Shown in pieces: positions 9,856 through 22,502 of a DNA stretch of 64,000 nt. The translations under genes were made by a program, and so were the position numbers. Source of the DNA: Mikania micrantha (lineage: Eukaryota; Streptophyta; Magnoliopsida; Asterales; Asteraceae); assembly GCA_009363875.1 (NCBI GenBank), contig CM018683.1:42615815-42679814 (forward strand), in the 5' to 3' direction. How positions within the stretch are numbered: position 1 is the first letter of the stretch; each line of letters starts with the position of its first letter. The notes below the pieces were generated by a model. It was not told where the DNA came from, made no database searches, and was given only the letters and a program-made list of their open reading frames with translations.

Positions 9856-12036
9856 AGCCGGGCACATGTGCCACATGTTGTCGCAATTGGTATTGGGTCC
9901 TACATTTCCTTTAGCGATTAGTAAAGTGTTGTGCTTGGTTATGTTGGTTGTTGTTGGTTTGCTTTTGTTGCTGAAAATGTGATTCACCATGTACCATTTA
10001 GTTTCATCCACGATGGTTGTTGTGATGTAGTATATAATGTTGCACAATGCGGATGAGTTTTCTAATTAGGTATGATTTTAAAGCATGTTTTGAATGAAGT
10101 TACTTATCGGTGTTTCCGTAGCAGAGTGTTGTCGTTTTCTAAGATGTAGGAGTCGTAATCTTCATCTATTTTTGGTTTACATACTTTGCAACCCATAGTG
10201 GTCAGTGTTGAACCTTGCGATCACTGCTTCGTGAACTTGATGTTTTGTTTGTGGATGGTAGGAACAGTTTTTTGAAAATCCACAATATTTTTTTTGTGTT
10301 GCCAACATGGTCCATTTTGCAATATATGTTCGATTATGGGTTGATGGATCTATCAATGTTTTTGTGCTGCCAACTTCTGGTGATGTGTAGCTGAAGGAGT
10401 TGATATGCGTATTATTATGTGGTTTGAATGTATTAAGGGAATTGTTTGTTTTATTACATGGCTAATATTACTCTTGCAATGTCTTTATCTGAATCTATGT
10501 ATACACATGTCTCTTATGTGACGACCGGTATACGTGTTGGAATTAGTTCTGAAATCTAACGGTTTACACGACAACAGCAGAGAATACTATAGTGCGAGAG
10601 TTACGAGGACAATAACAAATACATAATCAAATACGAAAGATATCCTAAAACAAAATTGATATCTTAGGAATCACAAAACATGAAGCAAAGAAAATACAAA
10701 CGTCTTGTAAGGGAAAACAGTAAATCAAACCTAAATAGATAAAATTTTTAGATATCAATCTATATGATATTCAGATGGGTGACGGACTATATGAATATGT
10801 TGTTGGAATTGATACTCAGAATGATGTCTTTACATTATAAAAACAAATTCAGAAGATCAAACGAACGTTGTATTTGTATGGGTGATGATTTATACAAACA
10901 CATACGTGAGTTTTGTACTTCTGACAGAAATTAATAACTATTTTAAAACACACTTCACAAAATATTTTAATGAACAAACTTAAACGAAGATAAGAATAAC
11001 TTTTAAATATTAAAATTTGTTACACACTCAGCCATTCGTATGAATGAGCATTTATTCGTGTGAATGAGTCACCGCCAATGAAGCTTTTCAACCACAGAGC
11101 CGTTCGTGCGAATGGGAGCCGGCAACACATGCATAAAAGAAACACTTACATTTTTCATTCTCATTTTTCACCCAACTCGCTCAAACGAAACCATATTCAC
11201 CCCTCATGAGGTTTCGGTCATTTCCACATGAAATCGGACCATTTCAACTATAAAACAGTGTGTATTTCATTCCCATCATCTTCATTTCAAGGTTTCAACG
11301 TTTTTCGAGCCTTTCCGGTCAAATACGAGGTGAACACTGAGTATTAACACTGATGTTCAGTATCAAAACACTTTAAAACGTTTTGGCATCACTTTTGTCG
11401 TGAAAACACCACATCAACTCCTGATTTCAAAAATGGTGTTCTTGGTGAATCTGTAGGCGAGCCTTACGAAGGGTTCATTCGTACGAGTGAGACACACCAT
11501 TCGTCTGAGGAACTCATGTAACATAAGTACAGTAATCACCAGTATGGACGATGCTTGTACGTACATGTATGTAATTATAAGTTCATTTGTAATTACATTA
11601 TGCATATTCATGTTTAAACAGGTTAAACAGTTTGCACACACTACAGCCGAGACACGAGATTTCTCTCAGTAACGAGGAAATCTGATGTCAGATAACATAC
11701 GTTCATAAGTCATGTAATTCAAAACACCCAAATGATGAAAAATAAATGTTGCGAGAAAACAAGTTCAAAATAATCAATGATAACATTATGGAATATTAAA
11801 TTAACAGTGTATTCGTGGGAATGACGATTCACACAAATATATATGTGGGATTAATATTTTAAATGATATCTTGTAATTAGAAAACCAAAACAGAAAGTAA
11901 AACAGTCGTCGTGTTCGTACGGGTGACAATTCGTATGAATACGCACGGAAGTTTTTCTTTTGGACAAAACAACCAAAATAAACGATTTTGAAAATAAATT
12001 AATAATAATATTTCACGTAAAATATTTATTAGGAAC
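9856..12036. other. Unassigned sequence with LTR-like motifs
   Basis: No gene is visible. Between about 11,030 and 11,950 the motif ttcgtacgaa / ttcgtatgaat followed by gtcac or gacaat recurs several times, as it does in the element B LTR around 25,030-25,160. This suggests a degraded, related LTR. The last 5 bp before position 12,037 (ggaac) are the expected left flank of element B. Confidence 0.35.
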
Positions 12037-12041
12037 TGTCA

Positions 12042-14383
12042 TGTGACACCCGGCAATTTCAGGTAAATTGCAACTCTTACATTCTATACATTTCACATTC
12101 ATACTTGTTGCATTTCATCTAATTATGTTTAATTAGATGAGTTGAACACAAATTACTGCGAAACGATAGTTCGTGGAACTATCGAATCGTACATTGCACA
12201 TTGGTTTTGGAAACCAAGTGTGGCAAACGCAACACTAACACAAAACAATAATTCAAAGAATTACTGAATTGTGCATTACATGTTGATTGGGATTAATCAA
12301 GCGTGCAAACACTTCGTAAAACACAAACGCAAACAATCACCGATAATTCGAGAAATTATCGAAACACACGAGTCTCACGAAGTTGGTGAACAAACAATCG
12401 AATGTCAATTGAATCACAGATGACCGAATGTTAGTAATCAAGGTCAATCGATGATAACTGCGTACGAGGAGTTACGTCAGCAATGAATTGAGCACAGTTG
12501 ATCGTGCTTAGAATCCATGTAGAGTTGACAATCGAAATTAATATGGGATGATAGTACGCGTAAAATGATGAACGTGGGCGAAAACGGTGCGCGAAACGGA
12601 GTTACGGATTGCCCGGAATCGCGAAACGAATTTTTCGTCGTAAAATGAGTGAAATAGCCCTGAGGCGGTACGCCCCAGGTCGAGGGACATGTCCAGGCGA
12701 TGCGCGCGGGTTCAAAAGTTTCTGGAAGATCGGTTTCATCCGCGCGGTACGCCTGGGTTGGGTGCGAGTCGCCAGGCGATACGCCTGGGGTGATTTTGTC
12801 GGGCAACTTGCTTAAAAATCTCAAATTTCATCTTTATCTCATTTGATTTCTTCCTCTCGAAGCCAGCAACCATCAACCACGAAAATACTCATCCAAACTC
12901 ATCAAATCTCTGTTTCGAAGCCTCCGGGACGTTTAGATCGCATCCAGAAGTGTTAAAACAAGTTCTGATCATCATTTCATCCGTTGGAATCCGTCAGATT
13001 AGGTAATGGTTCATTTTAAACCTTCTGGTTTGATTATGAATGATTAAATCTTAGTTTTGAACGTAATGATATAGTTAGGATTGTTGATTATTGCCTAGAT
13101 GATGGCTAGGATTGATTTTGAGTGTTAAACTCAAACTGTTATCGGGTAAATCCTTGTTTTGAGCCGTTGTAATGCCCAGTTTGCATGGAATCATAGCAAT
13201 GGTTATAATGATCTAAACCATTTGGTTATGATAATGTAAATGATTAATTTGATTAATCCTTGACATGCAAACACTCGGTTGGGCACACCGACACTTGGAG
13301 TTGTATGGAATACAACACACTACAAAACACATACTCACTCCTATATGGTTATAGGTGCCTACTAGCAGGATTGCTAGCATTCGCAGACGCGAACACACAA
13401 ACACATACTCACATCTATATGGTTATAGGTGCCTACTAGCAGGATTGCTAGCATTCGCAGACGCGAACACACAAACACACCGGAACTGCTAATCAGGTGA
13501 GTTCACGGCCCCTTTTTATCTTTTCTACCTTTGGGGGAGAAAACATTGCATTACAACTGTTTTTGAACAACAACTCGTTTTATTTATGTATGGACATGCT
13601 TTATCATTATATGTATATGTGTGGGCCCCTATCACAACTAAAAGTCCTCGCGATACTCCTCGGACCGTTAATAGCATAACGCCTAGCGTGGTAATTTTGA
13701 ATAGTACTATTTGGGTCTGACAAGCCCCACTACACCCGACTGGAGGTCGGAACAGTGCAAAATTGACCAATACTTTGCCATTGTCTTGTGATAACATGGC
13801 GGGAGGCACAATCTGTCAGCTTCGGTACCATCCACCATATAATATAACTGTATTGACTAGCTATCAATCGATACTGCATTGTCATGATATGTAAATCTGC
13901 TAAACTCTTACTTTAAACATTGGATGTTTACTGCTTATGACAAACCTGTGCTCTCACCAACCTTTGTGTTGACCCTTTTACTCGCATGTTTTCTCAGGTA
14001 ACTAAGGCACGCGCACGAGGAACCTAGGATGCTAGGATGGAGTCCATGCATCTGTTTGAGTGTCTTAGTTTACTAAACATCTAATCATTTGACTTGGTTT
14101 GTAATAATGATTACTTAAATCGTTTCCGCAAACTTTAAATTTATGTTGTTTTGAAAACCGTTTTATGAATGCTTCCGCTGATCATGAATTTTAAATCTGT
14201 TTTGGATAACTTATACTTTACTTCCGCAACTCTGATATTATTAAACTGTTTTATCCAAATTCTTGGATGTACGTACATAACCAGACATATAGGTCTCGCA
14301 TGTTGTGTGACCGGAGACTGCGATCCTGACAATCTGCCGACGCTCGCGCCCCGGAAAGGGACGGGATTTGTCGGGGTGCGACA
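12042..14383 (+). repeat. Element A 5' LTR
   Basis: 2,342 bp, TG...CA ended. It contains GCGGTACGCC-type motifs near 12,660-12,790 and a tandem duplication of about 72 bp at 13,330-13,478. ORFs inside it on either strand (for example 12,477-12,824) appear identically in the other LTR and have no protein-like features. Confidence 0.95.
13330..13478 (+). repeat. Tandem duplication of about 72 bp inside element A LTR
   Basis: The unit containing ctatatggttataggtgcct, actagcaggattgctagcat and tcgcagacgcgaacacacaa occurs twice in a row. The 3' LTR has the same duplication at about 20,200-20,348, so it predates insertion. Confidence 0.9.
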
Positions 14384-14387
14384 GATT

Positions 14388-14400
14388 GGTATCAGAGCCT
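14388..14400 (+). promoter_or_regulatory. Primer binding site of element A (initiator tRNA-Met type)
   Basis: TGGTATCAGAGCC begins 4 bp after the 5' LTR end. It is the standard complement of the plant initiator tRNA-Met 3' end used to prime minus-strand DNA synthesis. Confidence 0.92.
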
Positions 14401-16224
14401 CCGGTTATTGCGAATTAGGTTTGCATTTAGTGAACTTAGTCTATAACCACTAGTCTCCACACAACACATAGTGCTTAGTATTAGTACTACTTGCATATAT
14501 TACCGTACATATACACAATACACACATCTTGATATGGTGTCACTGTCGTAATCATCTATACTCGCGTTCGACGAAAAGGAGCAGATTGTCCCTACACTTA
14601 CACTATCAACACTACCGGTAGCAGCCGAGTTACCGAAACAAACAGTAACTAATCTCAGAAAACAGCACGTCTGAGCCGTCGAAGGAGGAGCAGCCGGTGC
14701 ACACATGCTACATCACCGGTGCCCGAATCGAAGAGGCGACGACAAGAGCTGATCGGGGATACCATCAAACAAGTCAAGGGATGAAATAGGCCCTATGGCT
14801 CATTACAAAAAAAAAAGTCAAGGGATGAAATAAGCCCTGTGGCTCAACCTTGAGTTGAAAGACATTAATTCTACTTCTAACTCCTAAACAACATTCTTGT
14901 AACCCTTGGGTACCTCTATACATACTGTTTGCAAGGACAACAGGAGGAGATACTAAACTCGACTCCTTGTCACTCTTAGAATATCACCCAACGGGCATTG
15001 TCGCTCGAGTAGGAAAAACTAGAGTGACCATGCGGAAAGATTTTGTTATGGGTGCATACGAAACTCCAGGCTGCTAGGCAGTCATCCGGAAGCAGCTATA
15101 CTAACATTCATACAATCAGTGACTCAACACCAAACGACCTGAGAAAAACACACTCAAGCCATGTAGCTATCCTTATAGGATCTACGCAAGATCCTATAAT
15201 ACCAAACAACTCGCGTGACTAGCCCAAGTATTAGTTCGATGGGCTATCCAGTCATACCACCTATGACTCATGTTTGAATCTCAATGGCATGAATAAACTC
15301 TAAATCCAGTAAAACCTAATAGCTCTAAGCAGGAGGAACTAGAATTCTTATGTAAGGTAAATTGACGATCATGGTGCGCAACATAATCGTGAATTTACAG
15401 GTACGCATGAATTCTGGTAAATCCTATTGTGAGCCTATACATTGATATTCACTTATCCCTCATCCTGATGGTTGCAACGAAATTCAAGCAACGTATCAAG
15501 ATTTCAACATAACATTCATCAAATTCCCGGCTATAGTCCGGATTACCATGTATCCATGGAAACCTCATGTTGCGACTATATACTCCACATGAAGCAACGT
15601 ATCAAAATTTTCCGATGAGGACCCTGACAAGGATCCTAAGGAGGATTCCATGGAGGAGTCATACGACAATACATAACCCATACTAGACTCACTTAAACCT
15701 GAGAGGTAGTGTCTGAGTCGGACTGACTCGGGACCTAACCTGGGCAGACGACGGAATCGAGTGTCTTGCAAAAGAACTAAGATATACAAATACCCTGACA
15801 TGCAGAGCCTTGTAGCATATTCGACAAGATAGATCGGGATATAAACCAGTTGACTTCACTATTCCATGCAGCCGAAGATCGGGTTGCCAAAACAAGGTCG
15901 CCGATCCAATTTCAGAGGAACCCGACACTGAGGAATAGGAACCAGTGGTACTAGCTGATTCTGGATTCCACTATCGATAATGCCTTCGATTAACTTAGCA
16001 TAGACCTGGTAGAGACGAGTTTTGAGTTGTGTCTCTATATTCGAAATTTTTAAACCTTAGTGTTTTGAGTATTAAATAAATTGTAACCAGTACAACTTAT
16101 TATATATATCAAGACTAATAACTGTTATTGAAAGTTTTGTCTATGCCATTCAATACATGTTTTCCTTCCGTAACAATCATATGCTACATTAGTCATTAAA
16201 CCCACACTAACACTCATTCTCGCT
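14401..16224 (+). other. Element A untranslated leader
   Basis: About 1.8 kb between PBS and gag without a credible ORF, which is unusually long for a Ty3 leader. A short tandem repeat lies at 14,775-14,845: two copies of gtcaagggatgaaata followed by gccct and ggctca, split by an A-run. The packaging signal presumably lies here. Part of it may be captured or rearranged sequence. Confidence 0.6.
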
Positions 16225-17529
16225 ATGAAGATCATGGCTGGAAGACGTGAAGGACGCAGGAACGCAGGAGGAAGAGGAAACATTAACTTCACTGCAGCTG
16301 AACTGAATGCACTCATCAACGAGCGAGTTGATGAAGCCCTAGCTGCACGGGAAAATAATCGTAATCTAAACCCACCGAACCAAGGAGCAAACCCTAATCC
16401 ACCCCACTGCACATTCAAAACATTCTTAGACTGCAATCCACCTTCTTTCAATGGTACGGAGGGTGCTGCTGGTCTCCTCCGATGGATTGAAAAATTGGAA
16501 TCAACTTTCATCATGAGCAATTGTAGGGTTAATGATCGTGTGAGGTACGCAACAGGAACCTTAGATGGAGCGGCACTCACTTGGTGGGACACAAATGTTC
16601 AAAACATAGGATGGGAAACATGTAATGCTTTACCTTGGGAAGAATTCAAAAGAATGATGAAACACAAATATTTCTCCCACGAAAAGGTTCAGAAATTGGA
16701 AATGGAATTTCGGAACCACCGGATGATCGGTTTTGAGATCGAGGCGTACACTTCTCGATCTTATGAGTTGGCACACATGTGTCCAGAAATGGTGACCCCA
16801 GCCTACAAACATCTTGAAAAATACATTGAGGGATTGACACCACAGGTTCGAGATATGGTAATATCCGCTGACCCCACCACCTTACGACATGCCGTTTACT
16901 TAGCTCATGAACTGACCGATACGACAGTTGTTCAAGGATTATTACCTCCACGTGGCACAGTAATCAAAACCACCGACAATAAACGCAAATGGGATAACTC
17001 TCAAAACGAAACCCCCACTCTACAACCACCAAGACGATGTAAGGGTGCCTATGCTGGCAAAAACCCAAAGTGCAACAATTGTGATTATCATCATAAACGA
17101 GGACCGTGTGAAAAATACCAATGCCAACGGTGTGGAAATCTAGGCCACACAGCTAAGAACTGCAGGGGTGAACTGGTGACCAAAATTCCACAGCCTCAAC
17201 CGCAACAATACAAAGCACCAAAAGGTTGTTTCGGATGTGGAAAGCCAGGACACTTTAAGAGGGACTGCCCCCATGCGGAAAACAATGGAGATGAAGCACT
17301 AAAGAGTTGCTTCAAATGTGGAAAGCCAGGGCACCTCAAGAAGGACTGCCCATACCTGGAGAACAACAACAATAACAGGAACAATAACGGTCCGAAGGAA
17401 CGACCCCTCGTTATTGGGGCTAAGGAAACCAGAAGTGATCCTAACCTTGCAACGGGTACGTATCTCTTAAACGATCATTACGCTTCAGCATTATGTGATA
17501 CCGGAACTGAAAAAAAGTCTCATATATAA
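16225..17529 (+). CDS. Element A gag, with start of protease
   Basis: 434 codons. The first start is 16,225 and a second Met at 16,234 (MAGRREGRRN) is equally plausible. The N-terminal part is basic. Residues about 80-220 match the retrotransposon gag domain (SFNGTEGAAGLLRWIEKLES, then TWWDTNVQ, PWEEFKRMMKHKYF). Three zinc knuckles follow: CQRCGNLGHTAKNC, CFGCGKPGHFKRDC and CFKCGKPGHLKKDC. The end enters the protease (YASALCDTGTEKKS), where the DTG active-site triplet is visible, but a stop soon follows. Gag itself looks intact and could form capsid. As in related Ty3 elements, gag and pol were probably one frame. Confidence 0.88.
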   Translation: MKIMAGRREGRRNAGGRGNINFTAAELNALINERVDEALAARENNRNLNPPNQGANPNPPHCTFKTFLDCNPPSFNGTEGAAGLLRWIEKLESTFIMSNCRVNDRVRYATGTLDGAALTWWDTNVQNIGWETCNALPWEEFKRMMKHKYFSHEKVQKLEMEFRNHRMIGFEIEAYTSRSYELAHMCPEMVTPAYKHLEKYIEGLTPQVRDMVISADPTTLRHAVYLAHELTDTTVVQGLLPPRGTVIKTTDNKRKWDNSQNETPTLQPPRRCKGAYAGKNPKCNNCDYHHKRGPCEKYQCQRCGNLGHTAKNCRGELVTKIPQPQPQQYKAPKGCFGCGKPGHFKRDCPHAENNGDEALKSCFKCGKPGHLKKDCPYLENNNNNRNNNGPKERPLVIGAKETRSDPNLATGTYLLNDHYASALCDTGTEKKSHI

Positions 17530-17760
17530 GCACTTTAGTAAATACTTGCCATAACCTCAATGTATTTAAAGGTTGAATACACCGTAGAATTAACAGATGG
17601 TAAACTGATTTTAACTAACCACATTCTAAGAGAATGCACTTTAGAGCTAGCAAACCATAAATTTAAGATTGACCTCATCTCGGTTACATTAGGCAGTTTT
17701 GATGTTGCCACGACAATGTTGTGCGCAAATTTCTTCTTAGTGGGGAAACCCTAGACAAAA
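17530..17760 (+). pseudogene. Element A protease remnant, up to a pol deletion
   Basis: Shifted frames continue the protease region: VEYTVELTDGKLILTNHILR and LGSFDVATTM, the place where complete relatives read on to a GMDWL-like motif. The similarity then stops and integrase sequence begins within about 100 bp. Roughly 2-2.5 kb of pol (end of protease, RT, RNase H, integrase N-terminus) is missing compared with element B. Confidence 0.7.
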
Positions 17761-18876
17761 ATGGTGAAAGGAGCGACACTCCATTGTTCACACGTGGAAG
17801 CCGGAACAAATGTCAATGCATTTCCTTACCAAGCTACCCTGTACTTCGAATGGATGGGACACTATCTGGGTAATTGTGGACCGTCTGACCAAGCCAGCAC
17901 ATTTCCTGGCACTCAGGGAAAACGAAAGGATGGAGGAGGTAGCCAGAAATTATGTCAAGAAGTGGTCTCACGACATGGAGTGCCAATCTCCATCATTTCA
18001 GATTGAGACGCCAGATTCACTTCTAATTTCTGGAAATCATTGCAAAAGTCACCTGGCACACGGTTGGATATGAGTACAGCATACCACCCACAAACTGATG
18101 GCCAAAGTGAACGCGCAATACAAACTCTTGAAGATATGCTACGAGCGTGCGTAGTGGACTTCGGTAACAGCTGGGAGACTCACCTACCGTTGGTAGAGTT
18201 TTCCTACAACAACAGTTACCACACCAGCATCAAGGCAGCGTCTTTTGAAGCACTCTATGGCAGGAAATGCCGATCACCCATCTGTTGGGCGACAATCAAC
18301 TCACTGGCCCGGAACTTGTGCATGAAACAACCGAGAAAATCGTGCAAATCAGAAACCGCATGGCAGCAGCTTGTGATCGTCAAAAGAGCTATGCCGACAA
18401 ATGCCGAAAACCTCTAGAATTTCAGGTAGGTGACAAAGTCCTTTTGAAAGTCTCACCCTGGAAAGGCGTCACTCGTTTTGGTAAACGAGGCAAACTAAAC
18501 CCACGGTATATTGGACCTTTCGAGATCCTGAAGAGGATTGGTCCGGTGGCATATCAACTCAACTTACCAGCCGAACTTGACGGAGTTCACAACGTGTTTC
18601 ACGTCTCAAACTTGAAAAAAGTGTTTATCTGATGAAACGCTTGTAGTTCCACTGGATGAGATCCAGGTGGATGAACAACTACGGTTCGTGAAAGAGCCGG
18701 TAGAGATCATGGACCGGGAGGTCAAACAACTCAAACAGAGTAAGATTCCAATTGTTAAAGTCCGATGGAACTTGAAACGCGGACCTGAATTCACGTGGGA
18801 GCGTGAAGATCAGATGATGCGCAAATATCCCCATCTCTTCAAGCAAACAGCGTCGAACGTCGACAACAACGAATAA
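17761..18876 (+). pseudogene. Element A integrase core and C-terminal (chromo-like) domain, frameshifted
   Basis: Blocks in order over several frames: WDTIWVIVDRLTKPAHFL, VVSRHGVPISIISD, TRLDMSTAYHPQTDGQSERA, WETHLPLVEFSYNNSYHTSI, FEALYGRKCRSPICW, the GPFEILKRIGPVAYQLNLP region, VHNVFHVSNLKK, then IPIVKVRWNLKRGPEFTWER. At the usual first catalytic Asp (MDF in relatives) this copy reads MHF. There are at least three frameshifts (near 17,900, 18,290 and 18,630) and an in-frame stop after IISD. The final stop at 18,874-18,876 lies about 25 bp before the PPT. Confidence 0.85.
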
Positions 18877-18899
18877 ATTTCGGGACGAAATTTCTTTCA

Positions 18900-18911
18900 A
18901 CAAGGGGATGA
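18900..18911 (+). promoter_or_regulatory. Polypurine tract of element A
   Basis: The purine-rich AAGGGGATGA stretch ends directly at the 3' LTR start and is preceded by the ATTTCGGGACGAAATTTC palindrome common before plant Ty3 PPTs. It primes plus-strand DNA synthesis. Confidence 0.85.
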
Positions 18912-21253
18912 TGTGACACCCGGCAATTTCAGGTAAATTGCAACTCTTACATTCTATACATTTCACATTCATACTTGTTGCATTTCATCTAATTATGTTT
19001 AATTAGATGAGTTGAACACAAATTACTGCGAAACGATAGTTCGTGGAACTATCGAATCGTACATTGCACATTGGTTTTGGAAACCAAGTGTGGCAAACGC
19101 AACACTAACACAAAACAATAATTCAGAGAATTACTGAATTGTGCATTACATGTTGATTGGGATTAATCAAGCGTGCAAACACTTCGTAAAACACAAACGC
19201 AAACAATCACCGATAATTCGAGAAATTATCGAAACACACGAGTCTCACGAAGTTGGTGAACAAACAATCGAATGTCAATTGAATCACAGATGACCGAATG
19301 TTAGTAATCAAGGTCAATCGATGATAACTGCGTACGAGGAGTTACGTCAGCAATGAATTGAGCACAGTTGATCGTGCTTAGAAGCCATGTGGAGTTGACA
19401 ATCGAAATTAATATGGGATGATAGTACGCGTAAAATGATGAACGTGGGCGAAAACGGTGCGCGAAACGGAGTTACGGATTGCCCGGAATCGCGAAACGAA
19501 GTTTCCGTCGTAAAATGAGTGAAATAGCCCTGAGGCGGTACGCCCCAGGTCGAGGGACATGTCCAGGCGATGCGCGCGGGTTCAAAAGTTTCTGGAAGAT
19601 CGGTTTCATCCGCGCGGTACGCCTGGGTTGGGTGCGAGTCGCCAGGCGATACGCCTGGGGTGATTTTGTCGGGCAACTTGCTTAAAAATCTCAAATTTCA
19701 TCTTTATCTCATTTGATTTCTTCCTCTCGAAGCCAGCAACCATCAACCACGAAAATACTCATCCAAACTCATCAAATCTCTGTTTCGAAGCCTCCGGGAC
19801 GTTTAGATCGCATCCAGAAGTGTTAAAACAAGTTCTGATCATCATTTCATCCGTTGGAATCCGTCAGATTAGGTAATGGTTCATTTTAAACCTTCTGGTT
19901 TGATTATGAATGATTAAATCTTAGTTTTGAACGTAATGATATAGTTAGGATTGTTGATTATTGCCTAGATGATGGCTAGGATTGATTTTGAGTGTTAAAC
20001 TCAAACTGTTATCGGGTAAATCCTTGTTTTGAGCCGTTGTAATGCCCAGTTTGCATGGAATCATAGCAATGGTTATAATGATCTAAACCATTTGGTTATG
20101 ATAATGTAAATGATTAATTTGATTAATCCTTGACATGCAAACACTCGGTTGGGCACACCGACACTTGGAGTTGTATGGAATACAACACACTACAAAACAC
20201 ATACTCACTCCTATATGGTTATAGGTGCCTACTAGCAGGATTGCTAGCATTCGCAGACGCGAACACACAAACACATACTCACATCTATATGGTTATAGGT
20301 GCCTACTAGCAGGATTGCTAGCATTCGCAGACGCGAAAACACAAACACACCGGAACTGCTAATCAGGTGAGTTCACGGCCCCTTTTTATCTTTTCTACCT
20401 TTGGGGGATAAAACATTGCATTACAACTGTTTTTGAACAACAACTCGTTTTATTTATGTATGGACATGCTTTATCATTATATGTATATGTGTGGGCCCCT
20501 ATCACAACTAAAAGTCCTCGCGATACTCCTCGGACCGTTAATAGCATAACGCCTAGCGTGGTAATTTTGAATAGTACTATTTGGGTCTGACAAGCCCCAC
20601 TACACCCGACTGGAGGTCGGAACAGTGCAAAATTGACCAATACTTTGCCATTGTCTTGTGATAACATGGCGGGAGGCACAATCTGTCAGCTTCGGTACCA
20701 TCCACCATATAATATAACTGTATTGACTAGCTATCAATCGATACTGCATTGTCATGATATGTAAATCTGCTAAACTCTTACTTTAAACATTGGATGTTTA
20801 CTGCTTATGACAAACCTGTGCTCTCACCAACCTTTGTGTTGACCCTTTTACTCGCATGTTTTCTCAGGTAACTAAGGCACGCGCACGAGGAACCTAGGAT
20901 GCTAGGATGGAGTCCATGCATCTGTTTGAGTGTCTTAGTTTACTAAACATCTAATCATTTGACTTGGTTTGTAATAATGATTACTTAAATCGTTTCCGCA
21001 AACTTTAAATTTATGTTGTTTTGAAAACCGTTTTATGAATGCTTCCGCTGATCATGAATTTTAAATCTGTTTTGGATAACTTATACTTTACTTCCGCAAC
21101 TCTGATATTATTAAACTGTTTTATCCAAATTCTTGGATGTACGTACATAACCAGACATATAGGTCTCGCATGTTGTGTGACCGGAGACTGCGATCCTGAC
21201 AATCTGCCGACGCTCGCGCCCCGGAAAGGGACGGGATTTCTCTGGGTGCGACA
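18912..21253 (+). repeat. Element A 3' LTR
   Basis: 2,342 bp, the same length as the 5' LTR with about nine substitutions noticed by eye. Examples are near 19,126, 19,384, 19,392, 19,502, 20,337, 20,409 and two near 21,240. It is followed by the target duplication TGTCA. Confidence 0.95.
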
Positions 21254-21990
21254 TGTCACACCCTAGCCGGCGGGACGGATCGACTTCCCCGCCGGGTGGA
21301 AGGTTCTCGAGGCGCGATATCGTGAGTGATAATCGTGATGATCAGATTGTTTACATAGCATCAACATTGAGAATAACTAAACCACAATAAAGCATTAAAC
21401 TAGGATTACAAAGTTAAATTACAATATAAATGTTTGATAATTTAACTAAGTAAACCTATCAAGAGAATCAATGTTCACTATCTTGTAACTGTACAAGATA
21501 TCAAAAGTGTCTCGCATCCATTAACAAAATATGTGCTTTCCAAAAGTCTACTAGGTCCTTTAACTGGGCATCCTAGCATGCAATCCTGAGCCTTACTTAC
21601 ACTTGTGCATCACCTGAGAAAGCATGTAAGAAAACAAAGTCAACACAATGGTTGGTGAGTTCATATAGTTTAATTGTTGAAAAATAGTTTTAGCAAACCT
21701 CTTTCGGTAAAACCTTAACCTCATTAACATCACATGTAATATCCAAATCGGTATGCTTATATATAGGGCATACGAAAGGGTCGAGCCTACAACCCGCCCA
21801 AACGCCATCCTACCACATACTAACCCGCATATGACACTGTTGTTAATGATAATCAAGCATTTTACCTACCATCCAATCCAGTCTTCATCATAGTTTTAGT
21901 GTACTGTTTAAAAGTTTACAAGTTCATACCATTCTTGTAGATTAGCTTTAGAGTATATTGTACAATGACAACTGTTTCACAAATCCTAGT

Positions 21991-22440
21991 TTAGCTTTCA
22001 CCAATCTCATGCATGGGTACAAGCTTTGCTCTAGCATAGTTTAGCATTTACGTAGCCACGAACAGATACAAGCTTTGCTCTAGCATAGTTTAGCCATTAC
22101 GTATCACATGAATTGGTTTTAGCTTAGCATCGGAATAGTTTAGCGTTTACGTATCTCATATATAGATACAAGCCTTGCTCTAGCATAGTTTGGCATTTAC
22201 GTATCTCATATATAGACACAAGTTGTGCACACACAGAGTTTAGCATTTACATATTTCATATATGCAGACACAAGCCTTGCTCTAGCATAGTTTGGCATTT
22301 ACGTATCTCATATATAAATAAAATCTTAGCATTCGCATAGTTTAGCTTTCACGTATCTCATGCATGGGTACAAGCTTTGCTCTAGCATAGTTTAGCAATT
22401 ACGTAGCCCATGAATAGATACAAGCTTAGCCTTTAGCATA
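21991..22440. repeat. 50-bp tandem array in element B LTR, about 9 units
   Basis: Units of about 50 bp start with tttagc/tttggc, then atttacgtatctcatata, and most end gctctagcatag. They are diverged and slightly variable in length, with no unique spacers. The other LTR has the matching array at about 31,022-31,470. Confidence 0.9.
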
Positions 22441-22502
22441 CAATCATGGCTTTGAGTATTTAGCTTCTAGTATCACTATATGTTTTGAGTATATAGTCTG
22501 TA

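Larger units (their letters stand above)
12042..21253 (+). mobile_element. Element A: recent, internally deleted Ty3/gypsy retrotransposon
   Basis: A complete LTR-to-LTR element of 9,212 bp. Two 2,342-bp LTRs run from TGTGACACCC to GTGCGACA, flanked by the 5-bp duplication TGTCA (12,037-12,041 and 21,254-21,258). A PBS follows the 5' LTR and a PPT precedes the 3' LTR. The internal region has a long leader, a gag ORF, a fragment of protease, then directly a damaged integrase; RT and RNase H are missing. By eye I count about nine substitutions between the LTRs, so insertion was recent. It probably moved using proteins from a complete relative. The long LTR, three CCHC knuckles and the C-terminal KVRWN..GPEFTWERED block suggest a chromovirus, possibly Tekay/Del. 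Confidence 0.93.

Noticed and set aside
12477..12824. 115-codon ORF repeated at 19,347-19,694
   Set aside because: The conservation is explained by the two nearly identical LTRs of element A; the frame has no protein-like features.
14388..14400. tRNA-like sequence
   Set aside because: It is only the tRNA-Met-complementary primer binding site; no tRNA gene was found in the window.
16125..16592. 155-codon minus-strand ORF
   Set aside because: Antisense shadow of the element A gag domain.
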